In this document: positions 17,584 to 27,143 of the stretch, one piece after another
Layout of the letters: every line of letters begins with the position of its first letter
Numbering within the stretch: the first letter of the stretch is position 1
From: an uncultured Schlesneria sp.
Lineage (GTDB): Bacteria > Planctomycetota > Planctomycetia > Planctomycetales > Planctomycetaceae
Reading direction: 5' to 3'
Length of the DNA stretch: 64,000 bases
Assembly (NCBI GenBank): GCA_903840265.1
Contig: CAIMFH010000175.1
Coordinates: forward strand, 1-64,000
Position numbers and translations under genes: made by a program
The notes under the pieces: generated by a model
Told to the model about the DNA's origin: nothing
The model's input: the letters and a program-made list of their open reading frames with translations, nothing else
The model's database searches: none

Positions 17584-18131
17584 CCCGCTTTTCTGCCTTT
17601 CTCATCACGGGAAAATCTCGAAGAAATTCCCCAAGTCCATCAAATAGGGGATTGATCGAGTCACCAGTTCTATGGCACAAGAAGGGTGGTGCTCGATGTC
17701 GCCAATCGCGCCAAGAGATTGGACGAAATCGATGTGCGGGCTCGCCTGCCTTCGTAGCTAAGGTCGCCAAGACCTTGGGCGAATGTCAGTGGACGTCGTT
17801 CGCACAGCGATTTCCAAGCCCGCCAGGCGGGATAGCTCTTTCACAATTCAACGCCGATCATCAGCGACCTTGGAGTGTGGTGGCTCGACACCGCTTTGGC
17901 TCCAATCGCCCAAAACCTCTCGCCGCGACTAGCCGAGTCCGTTAGTCCATTTGACAATGGAACGCCAATCTGCGACCACTTCACTCCCAGTAGAATGGGA
18001 GGTCGTGTCATGCAGCCGGGGTTGTGTCATGCGGCCCAATGCGATGCTATCACACAAGATCGCCTCCTGACTGAGTACTCCGAACTCAGTACTGCGTACT
18101 CAATCGTCCCGGCACCCGAAACACTCGTCAA

Positions 18132-18162
18132 AATCCGTGTTCATCCGTACCAATCCGTGGCT
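18132..18162 (+). repeat. ATCCGTGG-type dispersed repeat
   Basis: AATCCGTGTTCATCCGTACC followed by AATCCGTGGCT matches, with few changes, the arms of the inverted pairs at 40323-40458 and 43541-43740. A solitary copy with no inverted partner seen. Confidence 0.65.
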
Positions 18163-18377
18163 CGTCGTCTCACCGATTTGCCCTTCGCTCCCTCGTTGTG
18201 TCGGACTGCGGCCGCGCAATCCCCAAAATCCTCGATGGCACCCCTGGCGAATCCGCCAAAAGGTTTGACATTCGGGGTCGGATCGGCTGATACTGATGCA
18301 GTTCCACGCTTCACCTTGTCCCGCCGTTTTTTGCCCACCCGAAAATCCCGTGCGATCCGCCTGCGGAGGTCTGTTCG

Positions 18378-21300
18378 ATGCGACGTCGGATGATACTGTT
18401 AGTTCTGGCTGTACTTGGTTTGCTCGCCATCCAGACGAAGGGCTTCGCAGAAGATCATAAGGTCGAATTTAATCGCGACATCCGACCGATCTTGTCCAAT
18501 AACTGCTTCCTCTGCCACGGCCCGGACCCCAAGCACCGCGAAGGGGGCTTGCGTCTGGATCAACGAGACGGCGCGATCGCCAAACTGGAATCGGGCCACG
18601 TCGGCATCGCTCCCCACGATCCGGCCACCAGCGAGCTGGTGAAGCGGATCCTGTCGCAGAATCCCGACGATCAGATGCCACCGAAGGCCAGCGGCAAAAG
18701 TCTGACGCCGGCCGAGATCAAGACTCTGCAGCAATGGATCGCCGACGGAGCCGAATATCAGGGTCACTGGGCCTTCATCGCCCCCGTGCGACGCGACGCA
18801 CCCACAACCAAGCACAATACCCACGTCCGCAATGAAATCGACAACTTCATTTTGTCGCGACTGGAAGCCGAAGGGCTAGCCCCATCCCGCGAGGCCGACA
18901 AGATCGCGTTGCTGCGACGAGTGACCCTCGACCTGATCGGCCTGCCACCCACGCCTGTTGAAGTCGATGCCTTCCTGGCAGATACTTCGCCCGAAGCCTA
19001 TGAACGCGTCGTCGATCGCCTGTTGATGTCACCGCGTTACGGGGAACATCAAGGCCGCATCTGGCTGGACGCGGCACGTTATGGCGATACTCACGGACTG
19101 CACCTGGACAACGAACGATCGTTGTGGCCTTACCGCGAATGGGTCATCAATTCGATCAACGCCAATAAGCCCTTCAATCAGTTCACGATCGAGCAACTGG
19201 CGGGTGACCTGATCCCGAATGCGACGATCGATCAACAGGTGGCGTCCGGCTTCAATCGATGCAACGTGACCACCGGCGAAGGGGGCTCCATCAATGAGGA
19301 AGTCCTCGTGCGATACGCGGTCGATCGGACGGAAGCTCTGTCGACAGTCTGGCTGGGTCTGACAATGAACTGCTGTGTCTGCCACAGCCACAAGTTCGAT
19401 CCGATCTCGCAGAAGGAATTCTATTCGCTCTATTCGTACTTCTATTCGATGGCCGATGCCGCAATGGACGGCAACGCTCTGTTGCCGCCTCCGATTTTGA
19501 AGCTGCCGCGCGAATCAGACACGTCCAAGTTGAAGGAACTCGACGGCCAGATCGCCGCCGTCAAGCAACAGCTTGCCGACGAACTCGCCAAGGTCCAGTA
19601 CGTCGATCCGCTGGAAGGAATGGAACCGCCGACCGACGCGCTAACCGTTTTGCGACAGGAACTCGTCTGGATCGATGACGAGACTCCAGCCGGCGCTCAA
19701 CTTCAGGGGGACACCCCGTGGAAGTTCGTCACCAAGGGCGAAGGTCTCGTCTATTCCGGTGATAAGTCGTCGACCCGAACTGCCACCGGCCTGTCGCAGC
19801 ACTTCTTCACCGGCGCCAACCCCGGCCTGAAGATCGGCGAAGGAGACATCCTGTTCGCCTACGTCTACCTCGATCCGGCCAACCTGCCGAAGTCGATCAT
19901 GCTGCAGTTCAACGATGGCGCGTGGGAACATCGCATGAACTGGGGCGACGATAACGCCATCCCCTTCGGTGCTCTTAACACGCCCGCCAAAAAACCGGGT
20001 GGACCGCTGCCCAAGGCTGGCGAATGGGTCCGGCTGGAAGTCAACGCTCAGGATGTCGGCTTGAAAGCGGGATCGACGTTGAACGGCTGGGCGTTCACCC
20101 AGTTCGGTGGCACCTGCTATTGGGATCGAGCCGGCGTCGTCTCGTCTGCCAATCCAGTCTCGACGGAATTCACTTCGCAGATCGCTTGGGAACAATCCGA
20201 ACTGCCAACCCCGCGCAAAGAACTGCCCGCACCAATTCAAGAGGTGATCAAACTCGAACGCAGCAAGCGCACCCCCGATCAGCAGAAGCAGCTGAAAGAC
20301 TACTTCGTCGAAAACATCAACACGGGCACGAAGGCCACCTTCACGGCTCTGCGAGCCAAAGCCGCCGACTACGACAAGCAGAAGAAGGATGTGGATGCAG
20401 CCATCCCGGCCACGATGATCAGCGGCGATATGCCTCAAGAACGAGAAGCCTTCGTGCTGATTCGTGGAGCCTACGACAAGAAAGGCGAAAAGGTTGACCG
20501 CGGCGTGCCATCGATCCTGCCGCCGTTGCCGGAGGGAGTTCCCAACAATCGACTCGGCATGGCCAAGTGGTTGACTGCGCCGAATCATCCACTGACAGCT
20601 CGAGTCATCGTCAACCGATACTGGCAACAGTTCTTCGGCATCGGCATCGTCAAGACGGCCGAAGACTTTGGGGCTCAGGGTGTCTGGCCAACGCATCCCG
20701 AACTGCTCGACTGGCTGTCGACCGAGTTTATTCGCACCGATTGGGATGTGAAACGGATGCAGAAGCTGATGGTGATGTCCGGTGCTTATCGGCAGTCCTC
20801 GAATGTCACACCTGAACTTATGGCCCGAGATCCCGAAAACCAGTTGCTCGCCCGCGGTCCTCGGTTCCGCCTCGACGCTGAAGTGATCCGCGATTCGGTC
20901 CTGTCGATCAGTGGCTTGCTGGTCGAACGCGAAGGGGGCCGCAGTGTGAAGCCTTATCAACCAGAAGGGATCTGGGAAGCGGTTGCCTTCGTCGGCAGCA
21001 ACACTCGCGAATTCAAGCAGGATAGCGGCGAAAGCCTCTATCGACGCAGCCTCTACACCTTCTGGAAACGGACATCACCTCCGCCATCCATGGCCACGTT
21101 CGATGCCCCGTCCCGCGAAAACTGTACGGTTCGCCGACCACGCACCAACACACCACTGCAGGCCTTGGCACTGATGAACGATAAGCAATACGTCGAAGCC
21201 GCCCGCAAGCTGGCGGCAAGAATGATGAAAGAAGGGGGTACGACGCCTCAAGAACGACTGACCTACGGCTTCCGCTTGACGACTGCTCGCACGCCCACGC

Positions 21301-21494
21301 CAAAGGAACTGGACGTCTTGCAACGAACATTACAGAAGCAACTACAAACGTTCACGGCCGACAAAGCCGCCGCCGACAAACTGTTAGCCTACGGCGACTC
21401 AGCCAAGATCATGGACCTGGACCCCGGCGAACACGCCGCCTGGACCATGGTCGCCAACATGCTGATTAACTTGGACGAGACGATTACGAAGTAA
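18378..21494 (+). CDS. PSCyt1-DUF1549-DUF1553 planctomycete cytochrome-like protein
   Basis: A 1,038-residue exported protein. After a signal peptide comes the PSCyt1 haem-binding module (FNRDIRPILSNNCFLCHGPD, Cys-x-x-Cys-His near residue 45) with MPPKASGKSLTPAE. DUF1549 follows at about residues 155-360 (DNFILSRLEAEGLAPS, RRVTLDLIGLPPTP). It includes a second CxxCH (NCCVCHSHKFDP). A beta-sandwich-like insert occupies roughly 420-600, and DUF1553 about 720-1000 (LTARVIVNRYWQQFFGIGIV, DFGAQGVWPTHPELLDWL, APSRENCTVRRPRTNTPLQA). Such proteins are a planctomycete hallmark and usually sit beside a DUF1501 gene; they are thought to take part in redox steps of carbohydrate breakdown, which remains unproven. 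A nucleotidyltransferase-like gene follows at once. Confidence 0.93.
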   Translation: MRRRMILLVLAVLGLLAIQTKGFAEDHKVEFNRDIRPILSNNCFLCHGPDPKHREGGLRLDQRDGAIAKLESGHVGIAPHDPATSELVKRILSQNPDDQMPPKASGKSLTPAEIKTLQQWIADGAEYQGHWAFIAPVRRDAPTTKHNTHVRNEIDNFILSRLEAEGLAPSREADKIALLRRVTLDLIGLPPTPVEVDAFLADTSPEAYERVVDRLLMSPRYGEHQGRIWLDAARYGDTHGLHLDNERSLWPYREWVINSINANKPFNQFTIEQLAGDLIPNATIDQQVASGFNRCNVTTGEGGSINEEVLVRYAVDRTEALSTVWLGLTMNCCVCHSHKFDPISQKEFYSLYSYFYSMADAAMDGNALLPPPILKLPRESDTSKLKELDGQIAAVKQQLADELAKVQYVDPLEGMEPPTDALTVLRQELVWIDDETPAGAQLQGDTPWKFVTKGEGLVYSGDKSSTRTATGLSQHFFTGANPGLKIGEGDILFAYVYLDPANLPKSIMLQFNDGAWEHRMNWGDDNAIPFGALNTPAKKPGGPLPKAGEWVRLEVNAQDVGLKAGSTLNGWAFTQFGGTCYWDRAGVVSSANPVSTEFTSQIAWEQSELPTPRKELPAPIQEVIKLERSKRTPDQQKQLKDYFVENINTGTKATFTALRAKAADYDKQKKDVDAAIPATMISGDMPQEREAFVLIRGAYDKKGEKVDRGVPSILPPLPEGVPNNRLGMAKWLTAPNHPLTARVIVNRYWQQFFGIGIVKTAEDFGAQGVWPTHPELLDWLSTEFIRTDWDVKRMQKLMVMSGAYRQSSNVTPELMARDPENQLLARGPRFRLDAEVIRDSVLSISGLLVEREGGRSVKPYQPEGIWEAVAFVGSNTREFKQDSGESLYRRSLYTFWKRTSPPPSMATFDAPSRENCTVRRPRTNTPLQALALMNDKQYVEAARKLAARMMKEGGTTPQERLTYGFRLTTARTPTPKELDVLQRTLQKQLQTFTADKAAADKLLAYGDSAKIMDLDPGEHAAWTMVANMLINLDETITK

Positions 21495-21498
21495 CTGC

Positions 21499-22089
21499 AT
21501 GACTGCTACGAACGAATCCACCGTTGTTCTCGATCGCATGGTGCAAGCCGTACGGAAAGTACGCACACGCCTACTGCGAGCCGTTCAAGCGTTGGATGCA
21601 GCGAACGTTCCTTACGCGGTCATTGATGACAAGGCAGTAGCCGCATGGGTCGCAACGATCGACGAAGCCGCAGTCAGGAACAGCCGTGACGTCGACATCC
21701 TGTTGAATCGAAGTGACTTGGATTCAGCAACAACTGCGATGGAAGCGGCTGGTTTTGTTCATCGACAGTCGATGGGCGTCACGATGTTTCTGGACGGTCC
21801 AGACGGAAAGTTCCGGGACGCGATTCGCGTCTTGTTCGCAGGCGAAAAAGTCCGCGAAGAATACTTGGCCGCGGCAGCTAGTGTCGAAGAGTCTGAGCGC
21901 CTAGGACAATTTCAAGCGAGCTCGCTTGAGGCACTGGTCCGAATGAAACTGACATCATTTCGCGACAAAGACCGAACTCACCTGCGAGACATGATCGAGA
22001 TTGAATTGATTGACGCGACCTGGTGCCAGAGGTTCATCCCCGAACTGGCGGCGCGGTTGCAGGACTTATTTGACCATCCTGAAGGCTGA
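21499..22089 (+). CDS. Nucleotidyltransferase-like protein
   Basis: A 196-residue soluble protein beginning 5 bp after the stop of the PSCyt1 gene. The core pattern VPYAVIDDKAVAAWV ... NSRDVDILLNRSDLDSA corresponds to the minimal nucleotidyltransferase fold (the usual GG/GS is replaced by DD, but the D-V-D pair is present). SSLEALVRMKLTSFRDKDRTHLRDMIE is the helical end seen in AbiEii/MNT-like and DUF6036-like proteins. Activity, if any, could be nucleotide transfer to RNA or protein. No partner toxin or antitoxin gene is recognisable. Its place between two genes that are normally adjacent is odd. Confidence 0.7.
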   Translation: MTATNESTVVLDRMVQAVRKVRTRLLRAVQALDAANVPYAVIDDKAVAAWVATIDEAAVRNSRDVDILLNRSDLDSATTAMEAAGFVHRQSMGVTMFLDGPDGKFRDAIRVLFAGEKVREEYLAAAASVEESERLGQFQASSLEALVRMKLTSFRDKDRTHLRDMIEIELIDATWCQRFIPELAARLQDLFDHPEG

Positions 22090-22128
22090 CATCTTCGATC
22101 ACGAAGACTTGATGAGGACTCGTTCAAT

Positions 22129-23598
22129 ATGGACCCACTGCAACAATACAAACTGGCGATGACTCGGCGGCACTTCTTTGGTCGTTCGGCCTGCGGGTTG
22201 GGTGCGGCCGCTCTCGGTTCGTGCCTGAATCCCAGCATCTTCGCCAACGATCTGGCGGCCGGAGGCGACGTTGCCACTCATGGGATGATGCCGGCCTTGC
22301 ATCATGCTCCCAAAGCCAAGCGGATCATCTGGTTGTTCATGGCGGACGGCCCCTCGCAACTCGATCTGTGGGACTACAAGCCAAAGTTAGGCGAGTACTT
22401 CGACAAGGATCTGCCGGAATCCGTACGCAACGGCCAGCGCATCACGACGATGACATCGGGCCAGACGCGATTCCCTTGTGCGCCATCGATCTTCAAGTTC
22501 GCTCAACACGGCCAGCATGGCGCCTGGATCAGCGAACTGCTGCCGAACATGGCTGGCGTTGCCGACGACATCTGTATCGTGAAGTCGATGCACACCGACG
22601 CGATCAATCACGATCCGGCGATCACGTTCATCACCACCGGTGGCGAAATCCCCGGCCGCCCTTCATTGGGAGCCTGGCTCTCCTACGGGATCGGCAGCCC
22701 GAATGACGATCTCCCGTCCTTCGTCGTTCTCATTTCGCGACTGGCTCAGGGTGGCCAGACGCAAGCGTTGTTCTCGCGTCTGTGGGGGTCAGGTTTCCTG
22801 CCCACCAAGCATGCTGGAGTATCACTGCGATCCTCGGGCGACCCCGTGCTGTATCTCTCGAATCCACCGGGTGTCTCTGAAAGTGTTCGTCGCCAGATGC
22901 TGGACGGACTCGGCGAACTCAACCAAGAACGTCTGGCCGAAGTCGGTGATCCCGAAATCGCCGCGCGAATCGCTCAGTACGAGATGGCGTTCCGCATGCA
23001 GACCTCGGTCCCCGAATTGACCGATATCTCGAAAGAGCCCAAGCATGTGCTCGAGATGTACGGCGACGAAGTGAACCAGCCCGGGTCATTTGCCTACAAC
23101 TGTCTGATGGCTCGACGCATGGCCGAACGAGGCGTCCGGTTCACACAGATCTTCCTCCGCGGCTGGGATCATCACGGCGGTCTGCCGGGATCCATCCGTC
23201 AACTGGTGAAAGCCGCCGATCAACCTTGTGCGGCGTTGATCAAAGATCTCAAGCAACGCGGCATGCTCGATGAAACCCTGATCGTCTGGGGTGGTGAATT
23301 CGGTCGAACCGTCTACAGCCAGGGGACGCTCACTAAGGACAACTACGGTCGCGATCATCATCCCCGTAACTTCACGATGTGGCTCGCGGGCGGCGGCATC
23401 AAGCCGGGGATCGTGCATGGTGAAACCGACGACTTCAGCTACAACATCACCGAAAAGCCAGTCCACGTTCACGACCTGAATGCCACGATCCTGCATCTGC
23501 TGGGGATCGATCACGAACGCCTGATCCATCGGCACCTCGGTCGCGATTTCCGGCTGACCGATGTTCACGGCAAGGTTGTGACGGATATTCTGGCCTGA
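22129..23598 (+). CDS. DUF1501 protein with Tat-type signal
   Basis: A 489-residue protein of the DUF1501 family (alkaline-phosphatase-like fold). The leader [20 protein letters not shown] is a Tat-type signal; translation may begin at ATG 22129 or at the ATG at 22159. Family landmarks are [23 protein letters not shown], the stretch [43 protein letters not shown] and [21 protein letters not shown], then the C-terminal [17 protein letters not shown]. It usually pairs with DUF1549/DUF1553 proteins, as here. The biochemical role is not known; the histidines and aspartates suggest metal binding. Confidence 0.93.
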   Translation: MDPLQQYKLAMTRRHFFGRSACGLGAAALGSCLNPSIFANDLAAGGDVATHGMMPALHHAPKAKRIIWLFMADGPSQLDLWDYKPKLGEYFDKDLPESVRNGQRITTMTSGQTRFPCAPSIFKFAQHGQHGAWISELLPNMAGVADDICIVKSMHTDAINHDPAITFITTGGEIPGRPSLGAWLSYGIGSPNDDLPSFVVLISRLAQGGQTQALFSRLWGSGFLPTKHAGVSLRSSGDPVLYLSNPPGVSESVRRQMLDGLGELNQERLAEVGDPEIAARIAQYEMAFRMQTSVPELTDISKEPKHVLEMYGDEVNQPGSFAYNCLMARRMAERGVRFTQIFLRGWDHHGGLPGSIRQLVKAADQPCAALIKDLKQRGMLDETLIVWGGEFGRTVYSQGTLTKDNYGRDHHPRNFTMWLAGGGIKPGIVHGETDDFSYNITEKPVHVHDLNATILHLLGIDHERLIHRHLGRDFRLTDVHGKVVTDILA

Positions 23599-23679
23599 AC
23601 GGGCTGAGTGCCAAGGGCTGAGGGCGAAGCGACAGAACACAATGTTCGTCGCTTGGTTCTGCTGGTATGCTCTGAAGTG

Positions 23680-23725
23680 CTCTTTTCCGTCCCTTAGCCC
23701 ACAGCCCTAGCCCTTAGCCAAACAA
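23680..23725. repeat. Short GGGCT/AGCCC-rich intergenic repeat
   Basis: After the DUF1501 stop codon the sequence has GTGCCAAGGGCTGAGGGC (about 23609-23626). Before the next gene it has CCCTTAGCCCACAGCCCTAGCC-type words (about 23692-23719, reading as repeats of GGGCTAAGGGCTA on the other strand). The two can pair in part. Its function is unknown, and it may help end transcription. Confidence 0.4.
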
Positions 23726-23727
23726 AC

Positions 23728-24471
23728 ATGCGAGTCAAGGAATTATCGATTTGCGGCCTGGGTGCCGTTCGGTCTCGATTTGAGACCGCCCCGCTGACAA
23801 TCAAGCGGCTGTTCTTTACGCAGGAGATGGCTCCGCAGATCGGTGACATCTGCCACGCCCTCGCCGAGGCCCGGCATGCCTATCGATGCGTAGAAGAGGA
23901 AGACCTGGAACGCATCTCAGGATCCGTTCATCACGGCGGGATCGTCGCTGTCGTCGAACGAGCACCGTTTAAGCCGCCGCAGTTGGAACAAGTTCGCGAG
24001 TGGGCATCGGCTGGCGAAACACTGCTAATCCTCGACTGCATCGGCAATCCCCACAACCTGGGGGCGATCGTACGCACTGCCGCGTTCTTCGGAGTCTCCA
24101 AGCTGGTGCTAGCCGATCATCCACTGGCCGCTGTGCCAACGGACGCCACCTACCGCGTTGCCGCTGGTGGTCTGGAGCATATGGAAGTCTTTGTCGTTAC
24201 TTACATGAATCTTTTTCTGCACGATATCCGTGCCTTCTACGAAGTGATCGGGGCCGCGACCGACGGTGGCGATCCGCGCCTGGGAAGTACCTCCCGAAAG
24301 CCGGTCGCAATTGTCTTGGGCAATGAAGAAGAAGGGTTGGCGAACGAAGTCGCTGCGGAATGTGATCGCTTGGTCACCATCCCCGGATGTGGTCGCGTGG
24401 AGTCCCTCAACGTAGCGGCCGCTGCAGCGGTCCTGCTGTGGGAATGTGCCCGCAGCAAAGTGTCCAAGTAG
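23728..24471 (+). CDS. TrmH/SpoU-family RNA 2'-O-methyltransferase
   Basis: A 247-residue SPOUT methyltransferase. After a short N-terminal substrate-binding region come the three SpoU motifs: CIGNPHNLGAIVRTAAFFG (about residues 109-127), VAIVLGNEEEGLANEVAAEC (near 190-210), and IPGCGRVESLNVAAAAAVLLWE (near 215-240). These build the knotted SAM-binding site. The second motif's Glu and the third motif's Ser-Leu-Asn are present. The enzyme methylates a ribose in tRNA or rRNA; the target cannot be read from the sequence. The RidA gene follows 18 bp later and may be cotranscribed. Confidence 0.9.
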   Translation: MRVKELSICGLGAVRSRFETAPLTIKRLFFTQEMAPQIGDICHALAEARHAYRCVEEEDLERISGSVHHGGIVAVVERAPFKPPQLEQVREWASAGETLLILDCIGNPHNLGAIVRTAAFFGVSKLVLADHPLAAVPTDATYRVAAGGLEHMEVFVVTYMNLFLHDIRAFYEVIGAATDGGDPRLGSTSRKPVAIVLGNEEEGLANEVAAECDRLVTIPGCGRVESLNVAAAAAVLLWECARSKVSK

Positions 24472-24489
24472 ATTGCGAAGGATCTCGTC

Positions 24490-24954
24490 ATGAGTGCCGA
24501 AGCACGCATTGCCGAATTGAAGCTCGAATTCCCGCCGGCACCGAAGCCGGGCGGAATCTATCATCCCGTTGTCGTCGCTGGCAATCTGGCCTATGTCTCT
24601 GGTCATGGCCCGATGAGGACCGATGGTTCGATGATCGTGGGCAAGGTCGGAGCGACTATGAATGAGGCCGAAGCACAACTGGCCGCTCGTCAGGTGGGAC
24701 TGACGATGCTGGCCACGCTGAAACGCGAACTCGGCAGCCTCGATCGAATCGAGCGTCTGATCAAGACGCTGGGGATGGTGAATGCCACTCCCGAGTTTGG
24801 GACGCACCCGCAAGTGATCAACGGGTTCAGCAATCTGATGGTCGAAATCTGGGGTGAGGCCAACGGCAAGGGAGCCCGCAGCGCCGTCGGGATGGGATCG
24901 CTACCGGGGAACATCGCTGTGGAGGTCGAAGCGATTTTTGAATTGAAGCCGTAA
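24490..24954 (+). CDS. RidA (YjgF/UK114) family protein
   Basis: A 154-residue protein of the RidA superfamily. Key stretches: KPGGIYHPVVVAGNLAYVSGHGP (first strands), NEAEAQLAARQVGLTMLATL (helix), and GARSAVGMGSLPGNIAVEVEAIFE (C-terminal strands with the conserved Arg that binds the carboxylate). RidA proteins hydrolyse reactive enamine/imine intermediates; this longer version belongs to a subgroup with no proven deaminase role. It runs convergently with the lipoprotein gene only 3 bp downstream. Confidence 0.88.
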   Translation: MSAEARIAELKLEFPPAPKPGGIYHPVVVAGNLAYVSGHGPMRTDGSMIVGKVGATMNEAEAQLAARQVGLTMLATLKRELGSLDRIERLIKTLGMVNATPEFGTHPQVINGFSNLMVEIWGEANGKGARSAVGMGSLPGNIAVEVEAIFELKP

Positions 24955-24957
24955 TCG

Positions 24958-25530
24958 TCACTGGCCAAAGGCGCGATTGATCGACTTCAGCATCGATTGC
25001 TCGAGCGCTTCGTCGCGGCCTTTGGAGACCCAGCCCGAGGGGGTCGCCTGGCCCACGACGGCGTTCAGATCACGAGCCAGAATGTTGTCGTCCAGAAACG
25101 TGGCCGCCCCTTGCAGGTTGGCCGCTTTGGCAACGTCTTCCAGCTCCTTGTGAGCTTCGACGCCAACCATGTAGCCCCCTTCGACCGGAGTCAGGCTGAT
25201 ATACGCCTTGCGACGAATAGATTGCAGCGTGCTCTCCAGCCGATTCGCGGTGCCGACGGAGTCACCGTGCCAGGGTTCCAGGGCACTCGCCCCGGTTTTA
25301 TAGCGTGTCTCCAGGACACCACCCAGCTTGTTCTCTCGTTCAATCTCGAACAGGTAGTCGTGAACGACATCGACCGTACGTTCCCACGCTTCATCGGGAT
25401 TGTTGGCCCTAACGAAGACCGGATTTGTAACCGGCGGAGCGAAGGTCTGCATCGTCGCGCAGCCGTTCGTCGCGGCGATCAAAATCGCCGTCGTCAGCAT
25501 CAGGAGGTTACGAGTTGGCAGACGAAACAT
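24958..25530 (-). CDS. Hypothetical lipoprotein
   Basis: A roughly 190-residue lipoprotein (start ATG 25530, or GTG 25539). Its leader LLMLTTAILIAATNGC carries a lipobox. The mature part begins ATMQTFAPPVTNPVFVRANNPDEAWERTVDVVHDYLFEIERE, and contains KAYISLTPVEGGYMVGVEAHKELE, then a helical end. The fold looks like a single alpha/beta domain. I do not recognise a family by name. Its stop codon lies three bases from that of the RidA gene. Confidence 0.7.
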   Translation of the reverse strand: MFRLPTRNLLMLTTAILIAATNGCATMQTFAPPVTNPVFVRANNPDEAWERTVDVVHDYLFEIERENKLGGVLETRYKTGASALEPWHGDSVGTANRLESTLQSIRRKAYISLTPVEGGYMVGVEAHKELEDVAKAANLQGAATFLDDNILARDLNAVVGQATPSGWVSKGRDEALEQSMLKSINRAFGQ

Positions 25531-25673
25531 GGCGCTCACACAAAACGATCTTGTCGTAGGACCAGACGCACGAAACCGGCAGGTCCTTCGGACAGACGCA
25601 TGAGCGTAATGTGACAGCGAATGCGAAATCGCTCAAGACTGATTCTGAATTGCCGCAATCTGCGTGTTGGGAA

Positions 25674-26969
25674 CTACTTGCGGATCGCCCACAGGTGCTG
25701 GAAGGTTCGCATGTAGATTGTGCCGTTGGAGATCGCGGGTGATGACGACTGGTCTTCTTGCAGGTCGTTCACAGCGAGCACTTTGAATTCTCGACCCGCT
25801 TGAATGACGTGGACCTTGCCATCGCGAGCGGTCAGGTAGAGCTTGCCGTCGCCGTAGACGGGCGAGGCTCGGTGACGCATGCGGTGTGTGGCCTGCGTGT
25901 AGACTTCCTTGCCGGTCTTGGCTTCCAGCACGGTCAGGTTGCCGTTCTCCATGCACAGGTAAACCAGGTCATCAACGATCACCGGAGTGGGGACGTCGGG
26001 GGTCTTCTTCCAAGCCCACAGGTGCTTGTCCGCTTCGTTCGTGATGTCCCCTTTTCCATCTCCTTTGATCGCGATGATGGGATGTCCCTTGGCCGACGGG
26101 GCGATGATCAAGCCGGGTACCGAAACAGGCGACGCGACGAATCGTAAGGTGGGATCGTAACGCAGCGAGGGATCATCGCGACGGTTCAGGCCGCCGCAGC
26201 GCCAGACTTCGTGACCGTCCTTCAGGTCATGTGCAACGATGAAATCGGCTCCGTGAGTCAGCAGCAACTTCGTCGCGCCATCGTGGTACATCATGGCCGA
26301 CGCGTAGGAGTGTTCGTTTTCCGCTTCAGCGTCACTCGGTCGATCCACCTTCCAGACTTCTTTCCCACTGGCTCCATCCAACGCCACGACGCACGCTTCG
26401 CGGGTCTTGGGGTTTCCTTCTCCGTGAATCAACTGGAAGTACAGCACCCCGTCCTCCAACACGGGGGTCGAGCTCATGCCGAACTGAATGCTGAACTTGC
26501 CGTAGCGCTCCTGCAGATTTGTTTTCCAGATCTCATCGCCGCTCATCGAATAGCAGGCGAGTGTCCCGTCGCCCATGAACGCCCAGACGTGCTGGCCATC
26601 GGTGACCGGGGAGGGTGATGCGGAATTCCCTTCGTCTCCACGTGCCGTCTTGTTCCCGCTGGAAACAGCTTTCTGCCAGACCTGTTTGCCGTTCGTATCG
26701 ACAGCGATCAACAGCAAGTCGCCCGCTTCATTGACGGAGGTCAGAAAGATCCGATCGCCCCAGACCACGGGAGACGCTCCCGCCGAACCGGGCAGCGCCA
26801 ACTTCCAGGCGACGTTCTGAGTGGGACTCCATTCGACCGGTAAATTCTTTTCCGAGCTGATCCCATTTCCAGCAGGGCCCCGCCAACCCGGCCAGTTCTC
26901 GGCAAACACAGCTCCGGAGATAGAAAGGGCGATCGCGAGCGTCGCACAACGGCGGAGAGCTGGAAACAT
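25674..26969 (-). CDS. PQQ-like beta-propeller protein
   Basis: A 432-residue exported protein. The leader (ALRRCATLAIALSISGAVFA) is a signal peptide. Repeated strands follow the PQQ/BamB pattern, with W-GWRGPAGNGIS at the start, then AVDTNGKQVWQKAVSSG, YSMSGDEIWKTNLQ, ALDGASGKEVWKVDRPS, KDGHEVWRCGG, EAKTGKEVYTQ and HVIQAGREFKVL. It probably folds as an eight-blade propeller in the periplasm. Planctomycete members are often called PQQ-binding-like; whether PQQ is bound is doubtful, because repeats like these also serve as scaffolds, as in BamB. ATG 26969 is the preferred start. Confidence 0.88.
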   Translation of the reverse strand: MFPALRRCATLAIALSISGAVFAENWPGWRGPAGNGISSEKNLPVEWSPTQNVAWKLALPGSAGASPVVWGDRIFLTSVNEAGDLLLIAVDTNGKQVWQKAVSSGNKTARGDEGNSASPSPVTDGQHVWAFMGDGTLACYSMSGDEIWKTNLQERYGKFSIQFGMSSTPVLEDGVLYFQLIHGEGNPKTREACVVALDGASGKEVWKVDRPSDAEAENEHSYASAMMYHDGATKLLLTHGADFIVAHDLKDGHEVWRCGGLNRRDDPSLRYDPTLRFVASPVSVPGLIIAPSAKGHPIIAIKGDGKGDITNEADKHLWAWKKTPDVPTPVIVDDLVYLCMENGNLTVLEAKTGKEVYTQATHRMRHRASPVYGDGKLYLTARDGKVHVIQAGREFKVLAVNDLQEDQSSSPAISNGTIYMRTFQHLWAIRK

Positions 26970-27143
26970 CACAGAGAGTCCTCACACGGGCGGGAGTATG
27001 CATCGGCAGAGTTCGCTCAGTGTGCCGGGAGTTGCTGCGGTCGTCAATCAATATCGATTCCTCGACGGGAATCGGCTGACACGACGACGCGATGGAAGCT
27101 GAATTCGTCTTCAGACTTGATCAAGAAGGCTTACATCGTGACT

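Larger units (their letters stand above)
17343..18377. other. Long intergenic region with dispersed repeats
   Basis: About 1 kb between the DUF1963 gene and the PSCyt1 gene. Frames here are short and lack recognisable motifs. It holds a degenerate copy of the ATTCGTGG-type repeat (17551-17583) and one of the ATCCGTGG-type repeat (18132-18162). A short stretch with repeated GTACT words (about 18075-18103, GAGTACTCC/CAGTACTGCGTACTC) is also present. The promoter of the PSCyt1-DUF1501 run should lie here. I see no gene. Confidence 0.55.

Noticed and set aside
19641-20960. Open frame of 439 codons on the minus strand
   Set aside because: It is a shadow of the PSCyt1/DUF1549 gene. The residue content is unlike a real protein, and the plus frame has all the family motifs.
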